DNA of 64,000 nucleotides from Solibacillus faecavium (GCF_014836905.1 NZ_JACSPZ010000010.1:86700-150699), one strand, 5' to 3'. Positions 51,258 through 61,073 are shown, counted from the first letter of the stretch. Made by a program: numbers and translations. Notes: a model not told the origin generated them from the letters alone.

Positions 51258-52388
51258 CTATTTAAATCGTATTAAGTACATGGCACGATCTGGTCCTTCT
51301 CCATTTAAGACAAGTGTACCGGCTTCCGTAAATCTCGGTAAAACAAGACGTTCTTTAATACTTGGCAATTTAGATACTCGCTTTAATGCACCATCATTAT
51401 TTTCAAAGAGCCATACTGTATTGCTGTCGCCTCTTTGTACCGAAACAGCAAAATTCTCACCATCTGTTGCAAAGTCATGTACCTCGAAAGAAGTTTTAAT
51501 TGCATGGAATTGACCGCTTTCCATATCAATTGAACCGACAAAAGGCTCATCGTCTCCTTCATTCCACATATAACCGTAAACGTGATTTTCTTTTAACTGC
51601 AAATTTTGAACAGATCGATAGGGCACTGTATAGTTTCCATAATCGTTTATTTCTTTATAATCTTGTACGGTAATTACTGTCGACATACCGCTTTCTCCTT
51701 CTACTGTTTCAGAAGTAACGATAAGACTCCCATTAATTTCAGGAAGACTACTCCCCCCTTCTCCATGAAGTTTTCTCAACTCTTTGATTTCTCCCGTTTT
51801 CAAATCCATCATTTTATAGGCAGCAGTTGAAGAATTCCCATCAATTCTCGTGACCCCCATAAAAAATAATGTATCGTCCTTCACTTCAATCCCATAAAAG
51901 TAATCCGTCTCATATATTTGGACTTCATTCGTTTGACGATTCAATACATGAAGTTTCTCCTCATTTTCAACAGCTTGTGCCCAAACTACCCAATTTTCTG
52001 ATACTCCATAGTCATAACCCCAGTGAGTTGTTTCTACCAATAATTTTTCTTGCTTACTAGTAACATCAAATGAATAAAATCCGCGCTCTGTCCGATAAAT
52101 AAATTCATTTGTCTCATCAAGATAAGACGAGTTATTTAATGCATCATACGCTGTTTCAGGAAATACAACTTTCTCAATCGTAAAATCTTGTTTATTAAAT
52201 AACGCCTGATACATAGAAGGACCGATCAAAAATATAGCAACGACAAGCGTGAAAACAGCAATAAGCGCCGGCATCCAATTACGTTTAGTTCTTGGTTTGG
52301 GTGAAGACATATTGTTTCGCATATGTTCCATAATGCGCTTTTTATTCTCTGATGTATCTCGAAGTGGTGTTAAACGATAATTAGTCAT
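51258..52388 (-). CDS. Membrane-anchored beta-propeller-like protein coupled to an ECF sigma factor
   Basis: The product of about 376 residues has a cytoplasmic N-terminus of about 37 residues (NYRLTPLRDTSENKKRIMEHMRN), one membrane helix at about 40-60 and a large outer beta-rich domain. The repeats there (NEFIYRTERGFYSFDV, NWVVWAQAVENEEKLHVLNRQ, DDTLFFMGVTR) look like propeller blades. Its ATG overlaps the TAA of the sigma gene by 8 bases, and GGGAGG lies upstream. Gene order and topology make it a candidate anti-sigma factor with an outer sensor. No classical zinc anti-sigma motif is present. Confidence 0.8.
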   Translation of the reverse strand: MTNYRLTPLRDTSENKKRIMEHMRNNMSSPKPRTKRNWMPALIAVFTLVVAIFLIGPSMYQALFNKQDFTIEKVVFPETAYDALNNSSYLDETNEFIYRTERGFYSFDVTSKQEKLLVETTHWGYDYGVSENWVVWAQAVENEEKLHVLNRQTNEVQIYETDYFYGIEVKDDTLFFMGVTRIDGNSSTAAYKMMDLKTGEIKELRKLHGEGGSSLPEINGSLIVTSETVEGESGMSTVITVQDYKEINDYGNYTVPYRSVQNLQLKENHVYGYMWNEGDDEPFVGSIDMESGQFHAIKTSFEVHDFATDGENFAVSVQRGDSNTVWLFENNDGALKRVSKLPSIKERLVLPRFTEAGTLVLNGEGPDRAMYLIRFK

Positions 52389-52893
52389 GTAAAAGCACCT
52401 CCCATTCTTCTTTTGCAAGATTTTGCTTCAGCAAATCCCGTCCACTCTTTAGCCTCGATTTCACTGTACTTTCAGGACGTTCTACAAGCTCCGAAATTTC
52501 CTTGGTCGATAAACTTTCTAAATAGTAATAAACAATTGCCTCCCTTTGCTTTAGAGGCAATGCTAATATCGCTTTGTCGATTGTATTTAATTCTTCCTGG
52601 TGCACTAGGCGATCTCTATGTAAAACATTTTCTTTTGAAAATAACTTTTCGGTTAACTTGATTTTGCGGTACGCCCAACTCTTTAAATAATCTTTTGACG
52701 CATTCGCTGTTATGCGAGATAAATACGCCTTTAGTTCGCCTTGTTCCACATAGTTCGAACAATATAATTTCATGAACACATCCTGTACAATATCTTCTGC
52801 CATATGTGAATCTTTTACGTAATAATAGGCAATGCGAAACAGGTAGTCGGTATAAGTATGCATCACTTCTTCAATGAACCCGGAAGATTTCAA
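52381..52893 (-). CDS. ECF-type RNA polymerase sigma factor (unit 2)
   Basis: The 170-residue sigma-70-family ECF factor has region 2 (YLFRIAYYYVKDSHMAEDIVQDVFMKLY, with the -10 reading helix) at about 15-45. Region 4 (LPLKQREAIVYYYLESLSTKEISELVERPESTVKSRLKSGRDLLKQ) is at about 108-155. The start is a TTG with GGGAGG 8 bases upstream. It is translationally coupled to the membrane-propeller gene that follows. A paralogous unit lies just upstream at 53809. Confidence 0.93.
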   Translation of the reverse strand: MKSSGFIEEVMHTYTDYLFRIAYYYVKDSHMAEDIVQDVFMKLYCSNYVEQGELKAYLSRITANASKDYLKSWAYRKIKLTEKLFSKENVLHRDRLVHQEELNTIDKAILALPLKQREAIVYYYLESLSTKEISELVERPESTVKSRLKSGRDLLKQNLAKEEWEVLLHD

Positions 52894-52943
52894 ACGTTCT
52901 CCCTCCCTTCTCTATATAAACGAAGCTGACTGCTAAAAAGACG

Positions 52944-52973
52944 AAAAAAGCTTAGCATATTTTGCTAAGCTTC
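52944..52973 (-). terminator. Terminator of sigma unit 1
   Basis: AAGCTTAGCA pairs perfectly with TGCTAAGCTT, followed by TTTTC on the minus strand. It touches the stop codon of the gene at 52974 and separates the two sigma units. Confidence 0.88.
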
Positions 52974-53816
52974 TCACTTCTTAAAATCATCCATTGTCGT
53001 ATCACGATTAGTAAACTGTACCATAAGCGGTGTATAAAAATATGTTAAGGAGACAACAATTAGCGCTGAAAATAACAATACATAGGCAAAGTGAAGTGAC
53101 AGGAAATTTTGTAGCCAGATCGGTGCTAATGGTATTAGTGCATATCTCATTGTACTTTGTGAGGCATTACCCTCTAAATAAATAATTTTTTGGCAAGAAT
53201 CGCATTTTTCACGATAGGGCATATAGGTTTTACGGAAAATTTGTTTTCGTGTAAATGGGGTCTCACAATGGGGACAATGTGACTGTTCTCGTTCCCGGGC
53301 ATCATATAAAACCCATAATGTCACCAAAACTACGGATAATATGACAAAAATTAACTGGCTATACCAAAGGCTCGCAAAATAAATCGTTCCTGCCCATAAA
53401 AGAAGAAGTATGAGGATCACCGCAATTTTAGGTTGAATCGGCTTTGATAAAAAAGCATTCCATTCTTGTACTCTTTCATTTGTTTGCCAACGTTTCGTAT
53501 TGGCTATACAAGCTTTTCCGATAAAATAAATCACAATCAGCTCAATCGAACTTACCACTGACCAAAGTACGACTGCTAATGATATATTGTGAAACGGTGA
53601 TTCACTGCCACTAGAAGCTGTCGTCGGCTGAAGTGTCCAGCTGTCTGGCGCAAAACTAATACTCACAAAAAAGACACTTAAAATAAGAAAAGCGGGTAAA
53701 ATTACCGGTATGTATGATGGCTCTTTCTTTGACGGTCTTTTCGCATTGGCAATCATTTGCTGCTTTTGCGCTTTCGTTAAACGTATTGGTTCTAATCGTT
53801 GTTTTAAATTATACAT
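52974..53816 (-). CDS. cxxc_20_cxxc-type membrane protein coupled to an ECF sigma factor
   Basis: The product of about 280 residues has a basic cytoplasmic N-terminus (LKQRLEPIRLTKAQKQQMIANAKR) and about six membrane helices. Between them is a zinc-ribbon-like segment with two CXXC pairs (CPHC and CDSC) exactly 20 residues apart. That arrangement defines the cxxc_20_cxxc family. The start at 53816 has GGGAGG 9 bases upstream and overlaps the sigma gene's end by 8 bases. By position it should be the anti-sigma partner of the factor at 53809. Its signal is unknown. Confidence 0.82.
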   Translation of the reverse strand: MYNLKQRLEPIRLTKAQKQQMIANAKRPSKKEPSYIPVILPAFLILSVFFVSISFAPDSWTLQPTTASSGSESPFHNISLAVVLWSVVSSIELIVIYFIGKACIANTKRWQTNERVQEWNAFLSKPIQPKIAVILILLLLWAGTIYFASLWYSQLIFVILSVVLVTLWVLYDAREREQSHCPHCETPFTRKQIFRKTYMPYREKCDSCQKIIYLEGNASQSTMRYALIPLAPIWLQNFLSLHFAYVLLFSALIVVSLTYFYTPLMVQFTNRDTTMDDFKK

Positions 53817-54309
53817 CACGCAACACCTCCCATTCGATTGCTGGCAATTGATCTTTCAGTTTTTGACGTGCTCTTTGCAGTCTCGTAGCTACTGTCGATT
53901 CCGGAATATTAATGTAAGATGCCACTTCTGCAATAGACAAATCATCATAGTAGTAGTGTAATAACACTTCCCGGTACTTTAAAGGCAGCTTCAAAATTGC
54001 TTCTACAATTACATCGCGCTCCTCACCCTCCACTACTACCTGCTCACCACTAGGCTCCTGCTTCATAAAGTAATGAACAATCTGGGCTTTTTTCGCTTTC
54101 CATTTTCGCAAATAATCATAGCAACGGTTAATCGTCATTTTCGTTAAGTATGTTTTCTCCGAGCTTTTCTGTTCAAACTGTTGCGTTTCATACAGTTTAA
54201 TAAAAACATCCTGCACTACTTCTTCCGCTGCTTGTCGATCTTTCGTATAAATGTAGGCAATGCGATATAAATAATCCCCGTATTGCTCTACGTAATATTC
54301 AATATCCAT
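53809..54309 (-). CDS. ECF-type RNA polymerase sigma factor (unit 1)
   Basis: The 166-residue ECF factor is clearly paralogous to the one at 52381. Region 2 is YLYRIAYIYTKDRQAAEEVVQDVFIKLYETQQF and region 4 is LPLKYREVLLHYYYDDLSIAEVASYINIPESTVATRLQRARQKLKDQ. It starts with ATG after GGAGGCGGGCG. Its end overlaps the start of the CXXC membrane protein. The repeated sigma-then-membrane-protein layout implies tandem duplication with different sensors. Confidence 0.93.
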   Translation of the reverse strand: MDIEYYVEQYGDYLYRIAYIYTKDRQAAEEVVQDVFIKLYETQQFEQKSSEKTYLTKMTINRCYDYLRKWKAKKAQIVHYFMKQEPSGEQVVVEGEERDVIVEAILKLPLKYREVLLHYYYDDLSIAEVASYINIPESTVATRLQRARQKLKDQLPAIEWEVLRDV

Positions 54310-54522
54310 TCGCCCGCCTCCTTTCTATATTTATTAGACGGAAAAAATGAGCTGGATATCTCATTTTTATCTAAATATACTAAAAAAACCCCTCGTTAAA
54401 TAGGGGGGTGGAGACAGAAGGTATCTTTACTTATGCATATTAGGACCATTATCAAATCAACATCAATATTTCTTGGTTTTTTCTAGGCACATTTTCAATC
54501 GATTTTTTAGTCAAAGATATAT

Positions 54523-54564
54523 AAAAAAACCTCTATGGATATTTCACCAATAGAGGTTGTTTTT
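54523..54564 (-). terminator. Terminator of glmS
   Basis: AACCTCTATTGG pairs with CCATAGAGGTT (one bulge) on the minus strand, then seven T. It starts 7 bases past the glmS stop. Confidence 0.88.
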
Positions 54565-54570
54565 ATCATT

Positions 54571-56370
54571 CTACTCAACTGTAACCGATTTTGCTAGATT
54601 ACGTGGTTTATCCACATCACAACGGCGGTGAAGAGCCGCATAGTAACTAATTAACTGTAGCGGTACAACCGATACAAGTGGTGTTAATAGTTCATGTACA
54701 GGAGCAAGGACTAAGCAATCTCCTTCTTCTTCCATACCTTCCATTGCAATAATGCATGCATTGGCACCGCGCGCAACAACCTCTTTCACATTACCACGAA
54801 TATTAAGTGCTACGTCTTTTTGTGTTGCTAAAGCAAATACAGGTGTCCCTTCTTCAATTAAAGCAATTGTACCGTGCTTTAATTCACCGCCTGCGAAACC
54901 TTCAGCTTGAATATAAGAAATTTCTTTTAGCTTTAAGGCGCCTTCTAACGATACACAGAAGTCCATGTTACGACCAATGAAGAATGCATTGCGTGCGATT
55001 TTCAAGTAATCCTCCGCAATTTGCTCCATTTCATCTTTAGAATCAATAATCGTTTGAATACCGTTTGCAACAATTGCGAGTTCTTGTTTTAGATCGAAAT
55101 CAAGTGCCACACCTGTCTCCTTCGCAACTGCATAAGCTGCTACCGCTAACACAGCTACCTGTGCAACATAGGCTTTAGTTGAAGCAACTGCAATTTCCGG
55201 ACCAGCATGTAACAGTAATGTATAGTCCGCTTCTCGTGAAAGCGTAGAACCTTGAACATTCGTTACAGTTAATGACTTATAGCCAAGTTCCTTAATTTTC
55301 ACTAATACTTGACGGCTATCTGCTGTTTCACCTGATTGCGAAATAAAGATAAATAAAGGCTTTTTCGAAAGTAATGGCATGTTGTAGCCAAATTCACTTG
55401 AAATATGCACCTCTACTGGAATACCCGCAATTTTTTCAAAGTACTGTTTACCAATCAAGCCAGCATGGTAACTCGTACCTGCTGCAATAATATATAAACG
55501 GTCCGCTTCAGCCAATGCTTTTAATATATCGGCATCAACCGTTACATCCTCGCCCTGTTCATAAGCTTGAATAATTTTACGGATAACAGTAGGCTGTTCA
55601 TCTATTTCCTTTAACATGTAGTGAGGGTAAGTACCCTTTTCAATATCAGAAGCATCTAGTTCTGCTGTATATGGTGCACGCTCAACCGAACGACCATTTA
55701 AAGTAGATATCTCTACCTTGTCTTTACGAACAGTAACAACTTCTTTATCATGTAATTCGATAAATTGATCTGTAACTTGCAGCATCGCCATTGCATCTGA
55801 AGCGATAACATTAAAGTCTTCTCCCACACCTACTAATAAAGGAGATTTGTTTTTCGCAACATAGATTGTTTCAACATCTTCATTATCTAAAAGCGCTAAT
55901 GCATATGAACCATGCACTAAAGATAAAGTTTTACGGAATGCTTCTAAAGTTGATAATCCTTCTTTGGCAAATAAATCAACTAGCTGTACAATAACTTCTG
56001 TATCTGTATCTGAAGACATTTTTATGCCTTTTAAATAAGCTTTTTGTAATAAGTGATAGTTTTCAATAACACCATTGTGTACAAGTGTGTATCTTCCTGA
56101 TGCACTCGTATGAGGGTGAGCGTTTAAGCGATTTGGTACACCGTGAGTTGCCCAACGTGTATGACCAATTCCTACTGCAGCTTCAACATCGCCATCTACT
56201 GCTTTACGCAAATCTGCAATACGACCCTTTTCTTTAAAGATCGTAATTCCCTCTTCATTATGCACAGCAATCCCCGCTGAGTCATAGCCACGGTATTCTA
56301 GTTTCTCTAAACCTTTTAACAAAATTTCCTTTGCGTCTAATACGCCATTATATCCTACAATTCCACACAT
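54571..56370 (-). CDS. glmS: Glutamine-fructose-6-phosphate aminotransferase (isomerizing)
   Basis: This 600-aminoacyl-residue-scale enzyme (599 residues) makes glucosamine-6-phosphate, the first step toward UDP-GlcNAc and cell wall. The product begins MCGIVGYNG; Cys2 is the N-terminal glutaminase nucleophile, which fixes the start at 56370 rather than the longer frame to 56391. The glutaminase domain (about 1-240) includes [11 protein letters not shown] and the HNGVIENY loop. Two SIS isomerase domains follow, with the [10 protein letters not shown] sugar-phosphate site, and the C-terminal [12 protein letters not shown] lid. GGAGG lies 9 bases before the ATG. Upstream is a glmS ribozyme, so expression is limited by the product. 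Confidence 0.97.
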   Translation of the reverse strand: MCGIVGYNGVLDAKEILLKGLEKLEYRGYDSAGIAVHNEEGITIFKEKGRIADLRKAVDGDVEAAVGIGHTRWATHGVPNRLNAHPHTSASGRYTLVHNGVIENYHLLQKAYLKGIKMSSDTDTEVIVQLVDLFAKEGLSTLEAFRKTLSLVHGSYALALLDNEDVETIYVAKNKSPLLVGVGEDFNVIASDAMAMLQVTDQFIELHDKEVVTVRKDKVEISTLNGRSVERAPYTAELDASDIEKGTYPHYMLKEIDEQPTVIRKIIQAYEQGEDVTVDADILKALAEADRLYIIAAGTSYHAGLIGKQYFEKIAGIPVEVHISSEFGYNMPLLSKKPLFIFISQSGETADSRQVLVKIKELGYKSLTVTNVQGSTLSREADYTLLLHAGPEIAVASTKAYVAQVAVLAVAAYAVAKETGVALDFDLKQELAIVANGIQTIIDSKDEMEQIAEDYLKIARNAFFIGRNMDFCVSLEGALKLKEISYIQAEGFAGGELKHGTIALIEEGTPVFALATQKDVALNIRGNVKEVVARGANACIIAMEGMEEEGDCLVLAPVHELLTPLVSVVPLQLISYYAALHRRCDVDKPRNLAKSVTVE

Positions 56371-56567
56371 AATCCATTTCCTCCGATGCAACAGCTATAT
56401 CTAAGCGACTTTTGGCAATAAGAAAGCAGACTACGCAATCTACCTTTTTTTCGCCGAATGCGCTTTAGGAATGTTAATTTAGAAGATGTTCTTTGCTCTC
56501 TTTTAGCAAGATCCACTCATCTATAAAATTCCTACTCTTTAAAAGGTGATGTAGCTTGTTAGTATTT

Positions 56568-56736
56568 TTTATTTGTATGCCATTTCGTTCTTCTGTGCAG
56601 AAAATCGCTTTTCTGTTTTAAAAACGAAAGTTACAACCGGGCATGTGCGGTCGGGAGGCATCCGCCGAAATTTCGATAAACCTCCACCTCGTCAGCTAAG
56701 GATTAACGTCCGCTCGATTTCCTTAGCTCTGGCGCT
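56568..56736 (-). promoter_or_regulatory. glmS ribozyme-riboswitch
   Basis: The minus strand contains the conserved self-cleaving core. AGCGCC opens it at 56736, with cleavage expected between A56736 and G56735. A P2 stem follows, then GACGAGGTGGAGGTTTATCG, TTTCGGCGGATGCCTCCC and CCCGGTTGTAAC. The closing P4 region (CTTTCGTT… with …AACGAAA) ends near 56570. Glucosamine-6-phosphate acts as cofactor for cleavage and mRNA decay. It lies about 200 bases before glmS. The 3' limit is approximate. Confidence 0.93.
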
Positions 56737-56882
56737 TTTACTTTTTTTCCGATTTTATTTTATGCGCAATTTTCCTCTCCTTTAGCGCAACTCAAGAAAT
56801 AGTTTTTTCCAAGAGCATTTCCATCATACACATAATCAAATTCATACGTCAATCCTCTGCATCTAATGTAAGCGCTTCATAG

Positions 56883-56977
56883 AAAAAAATCCCGTTTTGT
56901 CATTGGAATAAAGCATCAGTGAAGAATTGTGCTGCCCACTGATTTATTCATTCACTCCAATGACTTCCAAACGGGAT
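56883..56977 (-). terminator. Long composite terminator hairpin after the PfpI gene
   Basis: A stem-loop of about 90 bases has outer arms ATCCCGTTT/AAACGGGAT, then TCATTGGA/TCCAATGA and an inner CAGTG/CACTG. On the minus strand a T-run follows directly. It separates the PfpI gene from the glmS ribozyme. Confidence 0.8.
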
Positions 56978-57012
56978 ATGCACTATTATTTTATCTTATG
57001 CCAAGAGCACTA

Positions 57013-57537
57013 TTACAGTGCCTTATCTTTTAATAACTTCACGATTTCACGGTTAAATGCAGGTAAATCATCTGGAGTACGGCTTGTCACAAGCTGTTCC
57101 TGACAAACAAATACTTCCTCATCATGGAATTTTGCACCTGCATACTCTAAATCCACTTTAATCGATTTATAACCTGTCGTATCTCTTCCCTCTAAGGACT
57201 TCGCCGTAATTAATAACTGTGGTCCATGGCAAATCGCAAATACAGGTTTCTTTTCATCCATAAAGTATTTTGCAAATGCTACGACACGATCATCATCTCG
57301 AAGTAAATCAGGTGAGAAGCCTCCTGGGATAAACAGCGCATCAAAGTCTGCAGGGTTTACATCTGCCACACCTTTATCGATTTGAACTGTAGCCTCACCA
57401 TTTTTACCTGTAACGGATTTATTACCTTCTTTATCAATCGTCACAAGTGTATGCCCTGCAGCCTCTAGTGCTTCTTTCGGACTTGTGAATTCCACATCTT
57501 CAAACTTATCTGTAATTAATGTTGCAATTTTAGCCAA
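57013..57537 (-). CDS. DJ-1/PfpI-family protein (YfkM-like general stress protein)
   Basis: The product of about 174 residues is a class-I glutamine-amidotransferase-like PfpI/YfkM protein. It begins with AKIATLITDKFEDVEFTSPKEAL. It has the nucleophile-elbow Cys in VFAICHGPQLLI near 104 and the Glu in the first loop (DKFEDVE). Relatives act as deglycases, chaperones or peptidases in stress. I choose the TTG at 57537, since AAGGAG lies 9 bases before it; the longer frame has no family similarity. A sigma-B-like promoter is upstream. It sits between glmM and glmS, which are adjacent in B. subtilis. Confidence 0.88.
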   Translation of the reverse strand: MAKIATLITDKFEDVEFTSPKEALEAAGHTLVTIDKEGNKSVTGKNGEATVQIDKGVADVNPADFDALFIPGGFSPDLLRDDDRVVAFAKYFMDEKKPVFAICHGPQLLITAKSLEGRDTTGYKSIKVDLEYAGAKFHDEEVFVCQEQLVTSRTPDDLPAFNREIVKLLKDKAL

Positions 57538-57577
57538 TGTAAAACACTCCTTCGTCTTATTAGGGTACACTATATCA

Positions 57578-57603
57578 TTTCCCTTAACTTTATGAATTAA
57601 AAC
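57578..57603 (-). promoter_or_regulatory. Sigma-B-like promoter of the PfpI gene
   Basis: GTTTTA (57598-57603) and GGGAAA (57578-57583) are 14 bases apart on the minus strand, 41 bases before the start. Matches to GTTTAA and GGGTAT are 5 of 6 and 4 of 6. Confidence 0.5.
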
Positions 57604-57722
57604 ATTTGCTAAACTATATTCATGTTTACTAGTTATCATTAAGTAACGGCATACGGGTATATTGAAATGACAAAAAAACACCGAAAGCAATGTTTCCATT
57701 ACTCCCGATGCCTTATTCTATA

Positions 57723-59075
57723 TTATTCAGCTAAACCCATTTCTGCGCTTACTACATCTGCAATGCGGGTAACATATTCTTCACAAGCCTCCGCAGAAGC
57801 TGCTTCTACCATCACACGTACTAAAGGCTCAGTACCTGAAGGGCGAACTAATACACGACCATTGCCGGCCATTTCTGCTTCCACTTCCGCTATTACTGCT
57901 GCAACCTTTTCATTTTGTGTTACTGCATGTTTATCTGTGACACGAACATTAATTAGTTTTTGCGGGTAGATTGTCATTTCGCCTGCAAGCTCAGATAGTT
58001 TTTTACCTGTTGCTTTCATTATGCTCACTAATTGAATACCCGTTAAAAGTCCATCACCTGTTGTATTGTAATCTAAAAATACGATGTGACCTGACTGTTC
58101 GCCGCCCAGATTATACTCATTAGCGCGCATTTCCTCTACTACATAGCGGTCACCTACAGCTGTTTGGATACTTGTCATCTCATGCTCTTCTAATGCTTTG
58201 TAGAAGCCCATGTTACTCATTACAGTAGAAACGACCGTACCTTTGTTTAAGCGACCTTTTGCTTGTAAATGCTTTCCGATGATAAACATAATTTGGTCAC
58301 CATCGACAATTGTTCCATTCTCATCAACTGCTATTAAACGGTCACCATCTCCATCAAAGGCCAAGCCAACATCTGCATTACGCTCTAGGAGAAATTCAGC
58401 TAATTTTTCCGGATGAGTCGAACCGACACCTTCATTAATATTCAGGCCATCTGGAGAAGCACCCATAGTGGAAATATCAGCCTCTAAGTCTGCAAACAGA
58501 TGTGTTGCTAAAGATGAAGTTGCCCCATGCGCACAATCTAAAGCAACGTGTAAACCTTCAAAATCTTCATCCACAGTTTGTTTTAAGTATGAAATATATT
58601 TTTGTCCACCCTCGAAGTAGTCTGTCACTGAACCAACAGCAGCTCCTACAGGACGTGGTAATGTATCTTCTTCTGCATCGATTAGGCTTTCGATTTCTGC
58701 TTCTTGTGCGTCAGTTAATTTAAAGCCATCTGGACCAAAAAATTTAATGCCGTTATCTGCCACAGGATTGTGCGAAGCTGAAATCATAACACCTGCTTCT
58801 GCATTCATGACACGTGTAAGGTAAGCAACACCTGGTGTACTAATCACTCCTAAACGCATAACTTCTGCACCAATCGAAAGAAGACCTGCTATAAGTGCTC
58901 CTTCCAACATTTCTCCAGAAATACGTGTATCTCGTCCAATTAATACTTTCGGGCGATCTTTAGCATCCTTCGTTAGCACATAGCCGCCAATACGACCTAG
59001 TTTAAACGCCAACTCAGGTGTTAGCTCACTATTTGCGACACCGCGGACGCCATCTGTTCCGAAATATTTACCCAT
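57723..59075 (-). CDS. glmM: Phosphoglucosamine mutase
   Basis: This 450-residue enzyme converts glucosamine-6-phosphate to glucosamine-1-phosphate for UDP-GlcNAc synthesis. The phosphoserine loop [18 protein letters not shown] is near 98, the metal-binding DGDGDR near 240 and the sugar-binding GGEQSGH near 325. The phosphate-binding [15 protein letters not shown] loop is near 410. Length is standard. It follows cdaR by 88 bases in the cdaA-cdaR-glmM order known from B. subtilis, where GlmM interacts with and inhibits CdaA. Confidence 0.97.
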   Translation of the reverse strand: MGKYFGTDGVRGVANSELTPELAFKLGRIGGYVLTKDAKDRPKVLIGRDTRISGEMLEGALIAGLLSIGAEVMRLGVISTPGVAYLTRVMNAEAGVMISASHNPVADNGIKFFGPDGFKLTDAQEAEIESLIDAEEDTLPRPVGAAVGSVTDYFEGGQKYISYLKQTVDEDFEGLHVALDCAHGATSSLATHLFADLEADISTMGASPDGLNINEGVGSTHPEKLAEFLLERNADVGLAFDGDGDRLIAVDENGTIVDGDQIMFIIGKHLQAKGRLNKGTVVSTVMSNMGFYKALEEHEMTSIQTAVGDRYVVEEMRANEYNLGGEQSGHIVFLDYNTTGDGLLTGIQLVSIMKATGKKLSELAGEMTIYPQKLINVRVTDKHAVTQNEKVAAVIAEVEAEMAGNGRVLVRPSGTEPLVRVMVEAASAEACEEYVTRIADVVSAEMGLAE

Positions 59076-59163
59076 TACTTTTTCTCTCCTTCAACGCTTA
59101 AATTACATACGTTTTAAATTTACCACCTAATGTGGACTGATTGTTTTTATTGGTAGTTAAGTT

Positions 59164-60162
59164 TTACTCCGCGTTGTCAACACTTTCCTCTGCATTGGCT
59201 TCGCTTTCCTCTTCACGAACAGGCTCGCCTGATACATCTGCATATACCGTAAGTTTATTCTGCGATAACTTTGTTGCACCTGTTGGAAGTGGAATTTTAA
59301 AATCATAGGAGCCAGACTCGGTAATTTTTTCACGAGATACTTCTACATTGACTTCTTCCAAAGCATCCACTGCCGCTTTCGGCCCATAAACAGTGATCCG
59401 GGATGGCTCTGACGACAACTTTTCAATCTTAAGCCCATCTACTGATTCCCCAATTTCAACCAATGTAATCGGGACTTCCCGACTATATTCATTAATTTCT
59501 ACTTTGACATTGACCTTATCTGGATTAGCACGCACATCCAGTTTATTCAAATCACGGTCAAGAACCTTTACAGTAGCTTCTTGCTCAAATGATTCTTTTA
59601 AACCTTTTTCACCTGTAATTGTTGCCTTTACAAAGCTTATGTTATCAATCACACTTTTTGCACCGGTAATGGCAACTTTCGTCGGTTCTACACTCATCCT
59701 ATTTACGATGAAGTCTTCGGCGACAAGGCTTTTATTCATCTCAGGCTCTATACGAAACTGCTCGGTAATTTTTTCTTCAATTGTCACATTAACGATTTTC
59801 GGTTCAATTGATACATTTAGTTTTTCAGAAAAGTTTTCCTGCTGTATTGTAACGCTATGTTCACCGATTAACAATGAGTTTAAATCGACAAATAATTTGT
59901 AATCCTTTTCAAGCTTTGTTGTTAAAACAATTGCCTTCGGTCCAGAAATTTTTACATCGACGGTTTCGGGAAGCCCTGTAACAAACAGACTATCTGAATC
60001 ATAATACACTTCCAGCGGCACATTTGTAATAACATCTGTTTCATTTGATGAACCAGAATCTGCTGCTCGATTATCTTCAGTTTGAATATATAAAAATAGA
60101 GCAGCAGCTAAAAATAATGCTGTTAAACGAAGCATCCACGGGCTATCGAATAATTTATCCAT
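59164..60162 (-). CDS. cdaR: CdaR (YbbR-domain) regulator of the diadenylate cyclase
   Basis: The 332-residue membrane-anchored protein has one N-terminal helix (about 9-25, MLRLTALFLAAALFLYIQ). Four YbbR repeats follow on the outer face; each is built around I-G-K-I-like segments (VDVKISGPKAIV, KVAITGAKSVID, SRITVYGPKAAVD). An acidic C-terminal tail ends it. CdaR modulates CdaA activity. Its start overlaps the cdaA stop by 8 bases, so production is coupled. Confidence 0.94.
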   Translation of the reverse strand: MDKLFDSPWMLRLTALFLAAALFLYIQTEDNRAADSGSSNETDVITNVPLEVYYDSDSLFVTGLPETVDVKISGPKAIVLTTKLEKDYKLFVDLNSLLIGEHSVTIQQENFSEKLNVSIEPKIVNVTIEEKITEQFRIEPEMNKSLVAEDFIVNRMSVEPTKVAITGAKSVIDNISFVKATITGEKGLKESFEQEATVKVLDRDLNKLDVRANPDKVNVKVEINEYSREVPITLVEIGESVDGLKIEKLSSEPSRITVYGPKAAVDALEEVNVEVSREKITESGSYDFKIPLPTGATKLSQNKLTVYADVSGEPVREEESEANAEESVDNAE

Positions 60163-60991
60163 TCTTTTTCCCTCCCCAAGTCCACTTAGAGGCTAAGTTA
60201 GAATCTTGCTCAGGACCAAACCACATTTTACGTAATAGTTCTTCAAATTCTGTCATAGTAAGGTTACGATGCAAGTTACCATTTGCTGTAATACTAATTG
60301 CACCTGTTTCCTCTGATACAACAATTGTAATCGCATCTGTCACTTCACTTAATCCGAGTGCAGCACGGTGCCTTGTTCCAAGCTCCTTAGAAATGAATGC
60401 ACTTTCAGATAACGGTAAATAACAGGCAGAAGCTGAAATTTGGTTTTTCTGGATAATCACAGCCCCATCGTGCATAGGTGTGTTTGGGATGAAAATGTTT
60501 ATTAGCAACTCCGAAGAAAGCGCGGCATCCATTTTAATGCCTGTTTCTACATATTCATTTAGACCAGTATCTTTTTCAATTGAGATAAGTGCTCCAATAC
60601 GACGTTTTGCCATATAGCTCACAGATTTTTTTACCGCTTCGATTAAACGCGTTTGTTCGTCATCCTGTTGATTATTAGTACGTTGGAAAAGCTTCCCACG
60701 CCCTATTTGCTCAAGTGCCCGGCGAATTTCCGGTTGGAATATAATAATGATCGCTAAGAAACCCCAATCAATTACTTCCTGTAATAGCCAATCTAGTGTA
60801 TCTAGACCAAAAACATAGGTAGCAAACTTTGCCAAAACAACAATCAGCAACCCTTTTAATAATTGAACGGCTTTCGTTCCTTTAATGAGGGTTAATGCCT
60901 TATAAACTACGTACCATACAAGCAGTACGTCCAACACTTTAAAAATCATCTCTACAGCAGCAATGTCTGTAAATTGTTCAATTATTTGCAT
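60155..60991 (-). CDS. cdaA: Diadenylate cyclase (c-di-AMP synthase)
   Basis: The 278-residue membrane enzyme joins two ATP molecules to c-di-AMP, which controls osmolyte and potassium balance and wall integrity. Three N-terminal membrane helices (to about residue 85) precede the DAC domain. The catalytic motifs are intact: DGA in TPMHDGAVII near 170 and RHR in LGTRHRAALGLSE near 200. It is the first gene of the cdaA-cdaR-glmM unit and is separated from rsiW by a terminator. Confidence 0.97.
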   Translation of the reverse strand: MQIIEQFTDIAAVEMIFKVLDVLLVWYVVYKALTLIKGTKAVQLLKGLLIVVLAKFATYVFGLDTLDWLLQEVIDWGFLAIIIIFQPEIRRALEQIGRGKLFQRTNNQQDDEQTRLIEAVKKSVSYMAKRRIGALISIEKDTGLNEYVETGIKMDAALSSELLINIFIPNTPMHDGAVIIQKNQISASACYLPLSESAFISKELGTRHRAALGLSEVTDAITIVVSEETGAISITANGNLHRNLTMTEFEELLRKMWFGPEQDSNLASKWTWGGKKNG

Positions 60992-61073
60992 GTGGCATCC
61001 CCCACCTTTTATAGCTAATCCATATTGCCTTTAGTATAGCATAATTCCGGCAATGATTAACTTTCATAACAGA

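Noticed and set aside
56573..56785. A 70-codon plus-strand ORF
   Set aside because: It is antisense to the conserved glmS ribozyme, whose structure explains the sequence.
57538..57699. Upstream extension of the PfpI protein
   Set aside because: It has no similarity to the family and no ribosome site, and it covers the sigma-B-like promoter. The TTG at 57537 has AAGGAG at ideal distance.
59393..59902. A 169-codon plus-strand ORF
   Set aside because: It lies wholly inside cdaR on the other strand, has a Ser/Phe/Thr-biased mirror composition and no ribosome site.
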